A stretch of DNA of 12,294 bases from DAOUFU01 sp034429275 (GTDB lineage Bacteria > Chloroflexota > Anaerolineae > Aggregatilineales > Aggregatilineaceae): positions 1 through 12,294 of the forward strand of contig DAOUFU010000116.1 in assembly GCA_034429275.1 (NCBI GenBank), given 5' to 3'. Below are positions 6,273 to 12,107 of the stretch, piece after piece (position 1 is the first letter of the stretch; every line of letters starts with the position of its first letter). The notes under the pieces are model-generated. The model had not been told where the DNA came from and did no database searches. It saw only the letters and a list, made by a program, of their open reading frames with translations. The position numbers were made by a program, and so were the translations under genes.

Positions 6273-7283
6273 CTAATCAGGCGGTGGCCCGGACGACTGG
6301 CGCACGACCAGGTAAGTCGGCATCAACAGCGGCGCGGGCGATCCGCCCCGCAGCACGTCGAACAGCATGGCGGCAGCCGTGTGCCCCAACTGAGCGGCGC
6401 GCTGATCGATGGTGGTGAGCGGCGGCGCGAACAGGGCCGCGTTCGGGATGTCGTCGTAGCCGACGACGGTCAGGTTATCGGGCACGGTGCGGCCCAGCGC
6501 GCGCGCCGTCTGGATGGCCCCCAGCGCCATCCGGTCGTTGAGGCATACCAGCGCGGTCAGCTCCGGGTGCGCGGTGAGCAGTTCGGCGGCGCAAGATTCG
6601 CCGCTGGGGATCGACCAGTCGCCATAGGCGATGGGCATCGCGCCCAGGTCGAGTCCGGCGGCATGGGCGGCGGTGCGCAGGCCCTCCATGCGGCGCGGGA
6701 TCGAAAAATGCATGTGTTCCGGCACGGCGATGATCCCGATGCGGCGGTGCCCCAGGCTCAGCACATGGGCCATGAGCTGGGTGCCGCCGGAGACATCATC
6801 GCTGATGATGTGGTAGGCGCTGGGATGGTAACCGATGGCGACGGCAGGGATGCCACGCTCGTGAATGGGCTGGAGCGCCGAGGCGAGCGGGTAGCTGTCG
6901 ATGCCGATGGCCCCATCGAGGTAGCCGCTGCGCACCAGGGCGAGATAGTTCTCGTCTGCGCCGTGCGCCGAAAGGCGCGGCGTGCTGAGCAGCAGGTTGT
7001 AGCCGTGCTCGGTGCATTCGGCCTCGATGCCGTGCAGGATGTTCATGGTGAGCGGGTCGGAGAAGATGGCCTCGAAGACGTAGGGGAAGATCACCGCGAT
7101 GATGCGCGTCTTGCCGGCGGCCAGGGCGCGCGCGGCCAGGTTGGGCACATAGCCCAGTTCCTTGACGGCGCGCATGACTTTGTCGCGGGTTTGGGCCGTG
7201 AAGTAGGGCGTGTTGGAGAGCACCTTCGAGACGGTGGCAGTGGACACGCCCGCGCGCTTGGCGACATCTTCCAGGGTAGGCAC
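6273..7283 (-). CDS. LacI-family transcriptional regulator of the sugar operon
   Basis: The first 24 residues, beginning TLEDVAKRAGVSTATVSKVL, form the LacI helix-turn-helix. The hinge follows in YVPNLAARALAAGKT (45-59), with a periplasmic-binding-protein-like effector domain from about residue 60 to the end (336 residues, normal for the family). Landmarks of that domain are IIAVIFPYVFEAIFSDP, the dyad YHIISDDVSGGTQLMAHVLS, GHRRIGIIAVP, TALVCLNDRMALGAIQTARA and VVGYDDIPNAALFAPPLTTI. Such proteins usually repress and are released by the transported sugar or a breakdown product. The GTG start has GGTGAG five bases upstream. It is co-directional with and immediately upstream of the transporter genes, and three palindromes in its own upstream region suggest autoregulation. 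Control of the GH88 operon is inferred from position. Confidence 0.95.
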   Translation of the reverse strand: MPTLEDVAKRAGVSTATVSKVLSNTPYFTAQTRDKVMRAVKELGYVPNLAARALAAGKTRIIAVIFPYVFEAIFSDPLTMNILHGIEAECTEHGYNLLLSTPRLSAHGADENYLALVRSGYLDGAIGIDSYPLASALQPIHERGIPAVAIGYHPSAYHIISDDVSGGTQLMAHVLSLGHRRIGIIAVPEHMHFSIPRRMEGLRTAAHAAGLDLGAMPIAYGDWSIPSGESCAAELLTAHPELTALVCLNDRMALGAIQTARALGRTVPDNLTVVGYDDIPNAALFAPPLTTIDQRAAQLGHTAAAMLFDVLRGGSPAPLLMPTYLVVRQSSGPPPD

Positions 7284-7334
7284 TTTAGCTCACCAAAAAA
7301 CACTAGTAAACAGGTAAAATTGGACAGGCGGCAA

Positions 7335-7350
7335 TAGTTAACCGCTTAAC
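7335..7350. promoter_or_regulatory. Putative LacI-type operator 1
   Basis: GTTAA (7337-7341) and TTAAC (7346-7350) form a dyad around CCGC, preceded by TA. The same TAGTTAA-N4-TTAAC pattern recurs at 7400-7417. In both copies it is preceded by ACAGGCGGC (7324-7332 and 7390-7398). It lies 52-67 bp upstream of the regulator start codon, a usual place for an autoregulatory operator. Confidence 0.5.
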
Positions 7351-7367
7351 GGTACCGGCCAAAAAAG

Positions 7368-7387
7368 CGCTAACGGCGATGTTAGCG
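7368..7387. promoter_or_regulatory. Putative LacI-type operator 2
   Basis: CGCTAAC (7368-7374) and GTTAGCG (7381-7387) are perfect 7-bp inverted arms around GGCGAT. The right arm continues into GTTAGCGGTACAGG, which repeats TTAACGGTACCGG at the right side of operator 1 with two differences. It lies between the two TAGTTAA palindromes. Protein binding is inferred from symmetry and position only. Confidence 0.5.
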
Positions 7388-7399
7388 GTACAGGCGGCG

Positions 7400-7417
7400 T
7401 AGTTAAGCCCTTAACTA
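7400..7417. promoter_or_regulatory. Putative LacI-type operator 3, perfect palindrome
   Basis: TAGTTAAG (7400-7407) and CTTAACTA (7410-7417) are exact 8-bp inverted arms around CC. This is the best-formed of the three dyads. It lies 117 bp from the regulator start and 169 bp before the 7586 start, so it could serve the regulator gene as an upstream auxiliary site, or the divergent gene as well. Confidence 0.5.
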
Positions 7418-7503
7418 TAGAATATGAGCATTTGGGGCCGGTGTCAAGGGGTCCCGTTTGCCCTGGCCGCCCGACTGCGCCACGACGCGGGATCGCAGCC
7501 GGA

Positions 7504-7529
7504 ACCGGGGGCAGGACTATGGTCCCGGT
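7504..7529. repeat. Short inverted repeat, related to 8605-8634
   Basis: ACCGGG (7504-7509) and CCCGGT (7524-7529) flank GGCAGGACTATGGT, and GGAC/GTCC inside allows further pairing. Read on the minus strand, it shares GTCCTGCCCCCGGT with GTCCTTGCCCCCGGT in the hairpin at 8605-8634. This suggests two copies of a small hairpin element in opposite orientation on either side of the two genes between them. Confidence 0.4.
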
Positions 7530-7585
7530 GATATATCGAATTACAACAACCTATATTACAATAAGGACATACTGGATGGGGCAGT

Positions 7586-8074
7586 ATGGGGGTGAGCATC
7601 ATGGAATCACGACGCGCTGACCCGATTCGCCTGATTGCGCTGCGGCTGCGGCAGGACGAACTGCGCAACCTGACCCAGCTTCCCGGCGTGAACGAGGCGT
7701 TCCGGGTGACGATTCAATACGCGTCCGGCGAATATGCCAACCAGGCGGCGACTCTCACGCGGGGGCATGGGGGGACATGCACGCTGCGGGTGTTCTATGA
7801 CAAGCCGGGCAAAGAGGTCTACTTCGAGTATGCCATTCCAGAGGGACGCTTCCGCGCGCTGTTGACGGCGCTGCGCCGGGCACGGTTCGATTCACTGGAT
7901 GATCAGCCGGATGTGCCGTATGTGGATGTCGATCTGTGGCTGGTGGAGCGGGCGTCGGGCAGTTTTTATCACGACGTGGTGCTCTCGCCGGGCAGCGCGC
8001 GCGGCTTCTACCGCGAGCTGATCCTGGCCCTGCGCGAACACTTGCCCGAAGCGCTGCGCCAGGTGCCGCTGTAG
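7586..8074 (+). CDS. Uncharacterised 162-residue protein
   Basis: I do not recognise a family. The product is soluble-looking, with no signal peptide or membrane span and one cysteine (in GGTCTLRVFY). The middle alternates short strand-like stretches (FRVTIQYASG, TCTLRVFYDKPGKEVYFEYA, YVDVDLWLVERASGSFYHDV) with two helices (EGRFRALLTALRRARFDSL; ARGFYRELILALREHLPEAL), suggesting a compact alpha/beta fold. The first ATG gives MGVSIMES and lacks a good ribosome site. The ATG at 7601 is preceded by GGGGGTGAG four to five bases upstream and may be the real start, giving 157 residues. A -10-like TACAAT at 7557-7562 lies upstream without a clear -35. The gene is divergent from the LacI regulator and ends 23 bp from the convergent zinc-ribbon gene. 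No link to sugar use is evident. Confidence 0.75.
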   Translation: MGVSIMESRRADPIRLIALRLRQDELRNLTQLPGVNEAFRVTIQYASGEYANQAATLTRGHGGTCTLRVFYDKPGKEVYFEYAIPEGRFRALLTALRRARFDSLDDQPDVPYVDVDLWLVERASGSFYHDVVLSPGSARGFYRELILALREHLPEALRQVPL

Positions 8075-8094
8075 CGGCTCAGCACAGCGGGCCG
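8075..8094. terminator. Weak hairpin between convergent genes
   Basis: CGGCTC (8075-8080) can pair with GGGCCG (8089-8094), including one G-T pair, around AGCACAGC. It fills most of the 23-bp gap between the two convergent stop codons. It lacks a T-run on either strand, so a terminator role is weakly supported. Confidence 0.2.
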
Positions 8095-8097
8095 GGC

Positions 8098-8415
8098 TTA
8101 GCGATCCGGGGAGGGGGGCGGAGTCTCATCGCAGGCGGGGTGCGCGGCCGAGCCGCCGCGCTCCTTCAGCCGGGCCTGCCACAGGTCCGCCAGGAATTCC
8201 TCCACCGTTCGATCGTCTTCCTCGTGGTACCACTCTTCATGATCGGACCATTCACCGCAGCCATGCACGGGGGTGCACTGGGTGAGCGGCCATGCCTTGC
8301 CGCATTCCGGGCAGACTCCGCGCGTCTCGAAGACATTCCATTTGTGGCCGCAGGTGCACATCCACTGGGCGCTGAGGGTAGGCCGCCAATCGCAGCGTGG
8401 ACACGCAAAGTACAT
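8098..8415 (-). CDS. Small double zinc-ribbon protein, function unknown
   Basis: The start is taken as ATG at 8415. AGGAGG stands eight bases before it, whereas the in-frame TTG at 8421 would be only two bases from that site. The 105-residue product has two apparent metal-binding knuckle sets. CPRC (5, 8) with CTC (20, 22) form one, and CPEC (35, 38) with Cys47 and Cys53 form the other. Conserved-looking CGHKWNVFETRGVCPECGKAW and an aromatic-acidic EEWYHEEDD stretch follow. The last 25 residues are low-complexity and proline-rich. I recall similar small zinc-ribbon proteins with W-C-CGH-WN-F and CP-C-K-W motifs in many bacteria, none with a known role. Zinc binding is inferred from the cysteines. 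DNA, RNA or protein binding are all possible. A strong promoter lies about 90 bp upstream. Confidence 0.8.
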   Translation of the reverse strand: MYFACPRCDWRPTLSAQWMCTCGHKWNVFETRGVCPECGKAWPLTQCTPVHGCGEWSDHEEWYHEEDDRTVEEFLADLWQARLKERGGSAAHPACDETPPPSPDR

Positions 8416-8512
8416 GGTCAAATCCTCCTGGATAGGATGCGCGAGACAATGCGACCAACTCAGTGAAGATAGTGTAAACGCACGCGCAATGTCTTAATGG
8501 TTGCTTATGGGT

Positions 8513-8541
8513 ATTATACATCCATCCCGCGGTTGTGTCAT
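8513..8541 (-). promoter_or_regulatory. Near-consensus promoter of the zinc-ribbon gene
   Basis: On the minus strand ATGACA (complement of 8536-8541) and TATAAT (complement of 8513-8518) are separated by exactly 17 bp. The -35 matches TTGACA at five of six positions and the -10 is perfect. Transcription would begin near 8506, leaving a leader of about 90 nt before the ATG at 8415. Confidence 0.65.
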
Positions 8542-8551
8542 CCCCCCATTT

Positions 8552-8580
8552 GTGAAAGTTGGGTGCATTTCACGAAAGTT
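8552..8580. promoter_or_regulatory. Paired short repeats upstream of the zinc-ribbon promoter
   Basis: GAAAGTT occurs at 8554-8560 and again at 8574-8580, exactly 20 bp apart (about two helical turns). GTGAAA (8552-8557) and TTTCAC (8568-8573) form an inverted repeat. The block covers about -46 to -74 relative to the predicted zinc-ribbon transcript start, a usual place for an activator. No binding protein can be named. Confidence 0.35.
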
Positions 8581-8604
8581 CACGGTTCGGTGGTCAGGAT
8601 GATT

Positions 8605-8634
8605 GACCGGGCGCTTTGGTCCTTGCCCCCGGTC
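8605..8634. repeat. Short inverted repeat, related to 7504-7529
   Basis: GACCGGG (8605-8611) pairs with CCCGGTC (8628-8634). After a C-C mismatch, GC pairs with GC, leaving the loop TTTGGTCCTT. There is no T-run, so it is unlikely to be an intrinsic terminator. It resembles the element at 7504-7529 read on the other strand. Confidence 0.45.
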
Positions 8635-8835
8635 TTGCCGTCAGGGTGAGGGCTAGACGCTACATCGTGATCCAAACTGAAATTCCCCCTTCGAAGTTCG
8701 CCTCGCTTTCGCCCCGAAAAACCAATGTGACATCTTTTTTCTTTTGGTAAGCAGTTTATTGCACACCCCCTGGTAAATTGGGGTCATCGTAAGCACGAAC
8801 GCACTTTTTGAAACTCACCTGAGGGAGATACGACC
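8635..8835 (+). promoter_or_regulatory. Upstream region of the small-gene cluster
   Basis: No gene is seen. The best promoter-like element is TGGTAAATT at 8771-8779, an extended -10 form with a weak hexamer and no good -35. It sits inside the inverted repeat ACCCC (8765-8769)/GGGGT (8780-8784), an arrangement that would suit an operator. A start near 8786 would give a leader of about 50 nt ending in the GAGGGA ribosome site of the 50-residue gene. Confidence 0.25.
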
Positions 8836-8988
8836 ATGAAACACACGCTTTTTGCACTCGCTTCCTGGCTGACCGATCCGCGTCACATCGCCGCCGTCAT
8901 TCTGCTGATCATGCTGGTGGTTGCGCTGACCGCCGCTATCCTGCCGACCGATGTCGCCATCGCCGGGGAAATTACCTCCGGGAGCTAG
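8836..8988 (+). CDS. 50-residue single-span membrane peptide
   Basis: A short ATG frame with a good ribosome site (GAGGGA, nine bases upstream) encodes MKHTLFALASWLTDPRHIAA, then a strongly hydrophobic stretch (about 20-36) and a short polar tail ending AGEITSGS. One membrane helix is predicted. The basic start and acidic tail suggest an N-in, C-out orientation, or possibly an uncleaved or cleaved signal (AIAG-E near residue 43 is a weak cleavage candidate). It is followed after 59 bp by the Os1348/NHLP-like gene with its own strong ribosome site, so the two are probably co-transcribed. I do not recognise a family. A structural membrane peptide, a toxin-like peptide or a regulatory micropeptide are all possible. 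Confidence 0.6.
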   Translation: MKHTLFALASWLTDPRHIAAVILLIMLVVALTAAILPTDVAIAGEITSGS

Positions 8989-9047
8989 GAAGTGGTCCAT
9001 CTTCGTACTGCCGGTATCAGCATCGTAACCAACAAGGAGCGTCCCTG

Positions 9048-9371
9048 ATGGCAATGGTAGATCGTACCCCGGTCATGGATGTTGCCCCCTGGCCGAACGG
9101 TTATGGGTTCGAGGGCAGCCGCTCCTGGTGGGAATATGTGATGGACCAGGACGAAAAGCAGCGCCTGGATAACCTGATGGGTGTGGCCTTATTGAACACG
9201 GAGGTTTGCGAGCGGCTCGTGCGCCAGCGAGATGCCGCCCTGCTGAATGCCTTCGGAATTTCGCCCGAAACCCAGGCATGGCTGCGACGGTTGCAGGCGG
9301 GTTCCCTGGTGGAACTGGCCCAGGCAATCACAGCGCATCATCAACCGGACGTGGAAGTTATTAGCGCCTGA
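9048..9371 (+). CDS. Os1348/NHLP-clan-like small protein
   Basis: The 107-residue product has a variable N-terminus (1-37, with PWPNGYGFEGSRSWWEYVMD). A helical segment from about 38 to 94 follows the pattern of Os1348-family NHLP-clan proteins: LDNLMGVALLNTEVCERLV (a LLGRAL-DPEFR-LL-type helix), RDAALLNAFGISPETQAWL (position of the usual DPEAAL...GLSPEE.EAL) and RLQAGSLVELAQAI. In that clan, related to nitrile-hydratase-like leader domains, the helices serve as leaders of ribosomal peptide products, or as free-standing domains of unknown role. Here only about 13 residues (AHHQPDVEVISA) follow the domain and no double-glycine site is present, so a classical cleaved core peptide is not evident. 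The ATG is preceded by AAGGAG at eight bases. It lies between the membrane-peptide gene and the receiver gene. The family assignment is from memory of its pattern, not from a search. Confidence 0.6.
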   Translation: MAMVDRTPVMDVAPWPNGYGFEGSRSWWEYVMDQDEKQRLDNLMGVALLNTEVCERLVRQRDAALLNAFGISPETQAWLRRLQAGSLVELAQAITAHHQPDVEVISA

Positions 9372-9413
9372 GAGCGCAGGAGAGACAATTGACGCGCTCG
9401 CTGGTCGGACCGA

Positions 9414-9436
9414 GGGCCTGGCGCTGATCCAGGCCC
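9414..9436 (+). promoter_or_regulatory. Perfect 8-bp stem-loop before the receiver gene
   Basis: GGGCCTGG (9414-9421) and CCAGGCCC (9429-9436) pair exactly around CGCTGAT, inside the 129-bp gap between the Os1348-like and receiver genes. There is no following T-run. It may protect the 3' end of the upstream message, or reduce read-through into the receiver gene. Confidence 0.45.
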
Positions 9437-9500
9437 ACAATGGTTAGGCGGGGAAATAGCGGGGAACGACATAGGCTGCTGGCACCTAGCGGGGGTAGGT

Positions 9501-9917
9501 ATGATCAACAAGGTCATCATGGTGGTGGATGATGAGAGTGAGATGCTCCACATGCTGCACCTGGCCCTGGAAAGCCAGGGCTACCTTGTCATGCGCGTAG
9601 AAGACCCGATGCGCGCCCTGCACATCACCCAATCGCTGACTCCTAACCTGTTTATTCTCGATATCCTGATGCCGGAGATGGACGGCTATGAACTGTGCCG
9701 CCGTCTGCGTCAGCAGGCCAACACCGCCCGCACCCCGGTGATCATGTACTCGGTGCTCGATTCGCCCCAGAGCCGCTCCAAAGCCTTCGATATGGGCGCG
9801 ACCGATTACCTGCACAAGCAACAGACGGTCACCGCGCTCATCGCCAAAGTTAACACGCTGATCAGCATGTCGAACGGCAGCAACGGCAGTGGGAGCGGGC
9901 TGCTGCCCCACATGTAA
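9501..9917 (+). CDS. Stand-alone response-regulator receiver protein (CheY-like)
   Basis: The 138 residues are a single receiver domain with a short flexible tail (SNGSNGSGSGLLPHM) and no output domain. All key residues are present: acidic pair Asp10-Asp11, phosphoacceptor Asp54 in ILDILMPEMDG, Ser84 at the switch Thr/Ser position, Tyr103 and Lys106 in DYLHKQ. It would take a phosphoryl group from a sensor kinase and act through protein contacts, as CheY or Spo0F do. No kinase is encoded in the window. The ATG at 9501 gives a normal domain start (MINKVIMVVDDE). The ribosome site is modest (GGGGGTAGGT directly upstream). It follows the membrane-peptide and Os1348-like genes in the same direction and ends 33 nt before a strong hairpin. 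Confidence 0.93.
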   Translation: MINKVIMVVDDESEMLHMLHLALESQGYLVMRVEDPMRALHITQSLTPNLFILDILMPEMDGYELCRRLRQQANTARTPVIMYSVLDSPQSRSKAFDMGATDYLHKQQTVTALIAKVNTLISMSNGSNGSGSGLLPHM

Positions 9918-9949
9918 ACCGGGCCGATTCCCGCTCAGCCACCCGACAT

Positions 9950-9981
9950 GTCAAAACGCCGCGTTCAGCGGCGTGTTTGAC
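9950..9981. terminator. Hairpin terminator, probably bidirectional
   Basis: GTCAAAACGCCGC (9950-9962) pairs with GCGGCG (9968-9973), T9974 and TTTGAC (9976-9981) around GTTCA. That makes 13 pairs with one bulged G. The A-run on the left and T-run on the right give the pattern of an intrinsic terminator on both strands. It lies between the convergent receiver gene (stop 33 nt away) and the large secreted-protein gene (stop about 93 nt away). Confidence 0.65.
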
Positions 9982-10073
9982 TCGTGCATTCGATGCATTC
10001 CCTTGCGACGCGGGCTAACGCTCGCGCGCGTGTTCTGTTCCCGGCGCTCTCATCGCGCGCTCATTGCGCCCGC

Positions 10074-12062
10074 TCATTGCGGCTGAGTCTGCTCACACTC
10101 TGTGGCGTCGGGCTGGTATGTGAACCAGACAGGTGCTACGTCCATACCCGCCACACCAGGAACACACTGGCGTCCATCGGGGGAATTGACGCAGAGCTGC
10201 TCGGCAGCCTGATCGAGCGTGATGCGATCGTCCCCTTCTTCGTGCAGGGTGTAGGTACCCTCGATGTCCACGCCGTTGCCCGCCACGGTCATCGTCTGGA
10301 CGAATGTCCCATGCTGATCGTCCGAGGGCGTATAGACCATACTCCACTTGATGCCGCCGATATCGGTCGCCTCTACCGCGAACGGCTGGGCGAAATCGCA
10401 GACTGTCCCGGTAATGGAGAGGGCCGTGCCCATACGCGCCTGCCAGGTTTTGATTTTCCAGTCCTGCAGCGGAAACGGGTATTTCCCCAGGCGATAGGTA
10501 AAACCGCTCACGGCGTCCAGCAGCGGCGACGATGCTCCCAATGGGAAGCTCACGATCATGGTTGGTCCCACATAGACCGTGTTCTGCCCGTTCAAAGTGG
10601 TCAGTTCGACGAATCGCAAGGTGACGATGACGTTGTACTCCATGTCAAGCGGCTTTGCCGAGTCGGGGATTTGCTCCGTTTGCGGGCGTCCGGCCACGCG
10701 GGTTTGCAGCTTCCCCCCGCTGTCCGTCGTGCGAACGATTCGGTCGGCAGAGGGTTCCCCGCTGAAGCCCACCCGGTCGGTATTGGTGGTGATGTTTACG
10801 GCAAGCTCGCCACCCGGCACCGGGCCATCTGGGGGAAAATTGACATTGGGCCCAAGCTGCTTATAGGCGAAATAAACCACACACCGCGAGCGCAGATCGC
10901 CGCCCGGCAGAAGTTTGCTGGAATAATTGAGCGTGAGATCGAGATCGACTGTTTCGCCCCAGTTGCCGGTCTGCCTGGTGCGTACCAGCGTGGCGGGCGA
11001 GCTCGAAATTTGGAGCCAGTACCCGGCCATTTGCAACGCCAGCAGATAGGTGGGCGGCAGGACATTGGCGATCTGCTCCCCTTTTCCAACCGCCGAAACC
11101 ATCTGAGCATCCGTCATGGGGATCGAAGGCGACAGCCGACTGATGGTCGTCTTGACGGCGTTGGAGAATCCGCGCGGATTGTCGCGCATTTGAGAGAGCG
11201 CAAAGGACAGCCATGTCGCCGCGACCCCTGGCGAGCCTAGCTCACACGTGCTCGCCAGGCTGGCCTGCATGGGTGCGCTGCGCCTGGCGCTGCTGGTGTA
11301 ATGTGCGAGCACCACCCCGAAGCCTCCGAAACCGGCTTCAGGGAGCGTGTAGCTTGTCTCTGCTCCCTGTGCCGCATACGCCACCAGTCCACGCAGCAGG
11401 GTCCAACCCACCAACAGCATCGTGGGGGGATCGACCACCAAATCGTCCGGTACGGCGGCACTATCCAGCGGGTCAGTTCCCGCTCGCCGCATCCGCTCGA
11501 TCACAAAGCTGGCGAACAGCCGCGCCTGGGGATCGTCGCTGGCAGCGCCCGCGCGCAGATCATCCAGCAGCAGCGCTCCCAAGTCCACATCGTCCCCGGT
11601 CGCCGAGGTCAACATCCGCCCATAATCTGTCAGCGTAAGCCCGCTGCCGGGGACTCCTGGGCTGGTGTACCAGACTTCCCAATAGGAGGGGCCGATCGGG
11701 TCGTCGGGGATTCCCCCTGACTGCTGCACACCTTCGCCGAGAACGGGAATGTCGAGCGCGTCATACAGCCCCAGCCAGGCCGCCACCGGTTCCTCGCTCT
11801 GATCTATCGCGTCGGCGAACGCGGCAGCCTGTACCTCAGGTGAACCCTCAGGAAGGGTCATCGGGGCAGGCGGCGCTGGAATCTGGGGCATGGGCGGACC
11901 CTCTTGGGCATAAGTGCGCGAAGGGCCGGACAAAAAAGCAGCTTCGCCGAGCAGCGAGAAGCACAGCGCCAGGATCATGAGGGAAGCAAACAGCCGCGAA
12001 AAGCGGCTGTGAGCGTTCGACCTGCGTGGGATTTTGCGCAAGAGCGCTTCACTGTCATCCAT
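10074..12062 (-). CDS. Large secreted protein of unknown family
   Basis: The frame is open to an ATG at 12101 (675 residues). I prefer the in-frame ATG at 12062 (662 residues, numbering used here), because GAGGA lies ten bases before it and the likely transcript start falls at about 12101. The N-terminus is basic (RKIPRRSNAHSRFSR), followed by a hydrophobic core (about 24-43) and a probable signal-peptidase site TYA-QE at 52-53. A proline-rich linker follows (56-67). Residues 75-340 look mostly helical. From about 365 to the end the protein is strand-rich with many short polar loops, as in a cell-surface beta-sandwich protein. The mature cysteines are 273, 394, 555, 624, 633 and 656. The last four lie in a C-terminal module (from about 535) that could be disulfide-linked. 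No sorting signal, lipobox, catalytic motif or tandem repeat is seen. It is convergent with the receiver gene. No function is proposed. Confidence 0.75.
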   Translation of the reverse strand: MDDSEALLRKIPRRSNAHSRFSRLFASLMILALCFSLLGEAAFLSGPSRTYAQEGPPMPQIPAPPAPMTLPEGSPEVQAAAFADAIDQSEEPVAAWLGLYDALDIPVLGEGVQQSGGIPDDPIGPSYWEVWYTSPGVPGSGLTLTDYGRMLTSATGDDVDLGALLLDDLRAGAASDDPQARLFASFVIERMRRAGTDPLDSAAVPDDLVVDPPTMLLVGWTLLRGLVAYAAQGAETSYTLPEAGFGGFGVVLAHYTSSARRSAPMQASLASTCELGSPGVAATWLSFALSQMRDNPRGFSNAVKTTISRLSPSIPMTDAQMVSAVGKGEQIANVLPPTYLLALQMAGYWLQISSSPATLVRTRQTGNWGETVDLDLTLNYSSKLLPGGDLRSRCVVYFAYKQLGPNVNFPPDGPVPGGELAVNITTNTDRVGFSGEPSADRIVRTTDSGGKLQTRVAGRPQTEQIPDSAKPLDMEYNVIVTLRFVELTTLNGQNTVYVGPTMIVSFPLGASSPLLDAVSGFTYRLGKYPFPLQDWKIKTWQARMGTALSITGTVCDFAQPFAVEATDIGGIKWSMVYTPSDDQHGTFVQTMTVAGNGVDIEGTYTLHEEGDDRITLDQAAEQLCVNSPDGRQCVPGVAGMDVAPVWFTYQPDATECEQTQPQ

Positions 12063-12107
12063 GGGGCGTTTATCCTCATCATAATCGATCTCTGTCATCA
12101 TATTACG

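Noticed and set aside
3556..6418. Plus-strand open frames of 451 and 536 codons opposite the transporter genes
   Set aside because: They are antisense to well-recognised permease and binding-protein genes. The products are H-, D-, Q- and G-rich with no fold signature and no ribosome sites in keeping with the rest of the window.
6228..7337. Plus-strand 369-codon frame opposite the LacI regulator
   Set aside because: A shadow of a clear LacI-family gene, with no motif of its own.
8416..8421. TTG at 8421 as start of the zinc-ribbon gene
   Set aside because: It is two bases from AGGAGG, too close for normal initiation. The ATG at 8415 has the ideal eight-base spacing.
9048..9371. The Os1348-like protein as a classical RiPP precursor with a cleavable core
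   Set aside because: Only about 13 residues follow the leader-like domain, there is no double-glycine or similar cleavage motif, and no modifying enzyme or exporter gene is adjacent.
9372..9500. A possible extra small gene between the Os1348-like and receiver genes
   Set aside because: A GGAGAG site is followed only by an ATT codon or a very short TTG frame. No convincing start or protein feature is present.
9486..9911. Minus-strand 141-codon frame opposite the receiver gene
   Set aside because: The receiver protein has all family residues. The opposite frame has none and covers almost exactly the same span.
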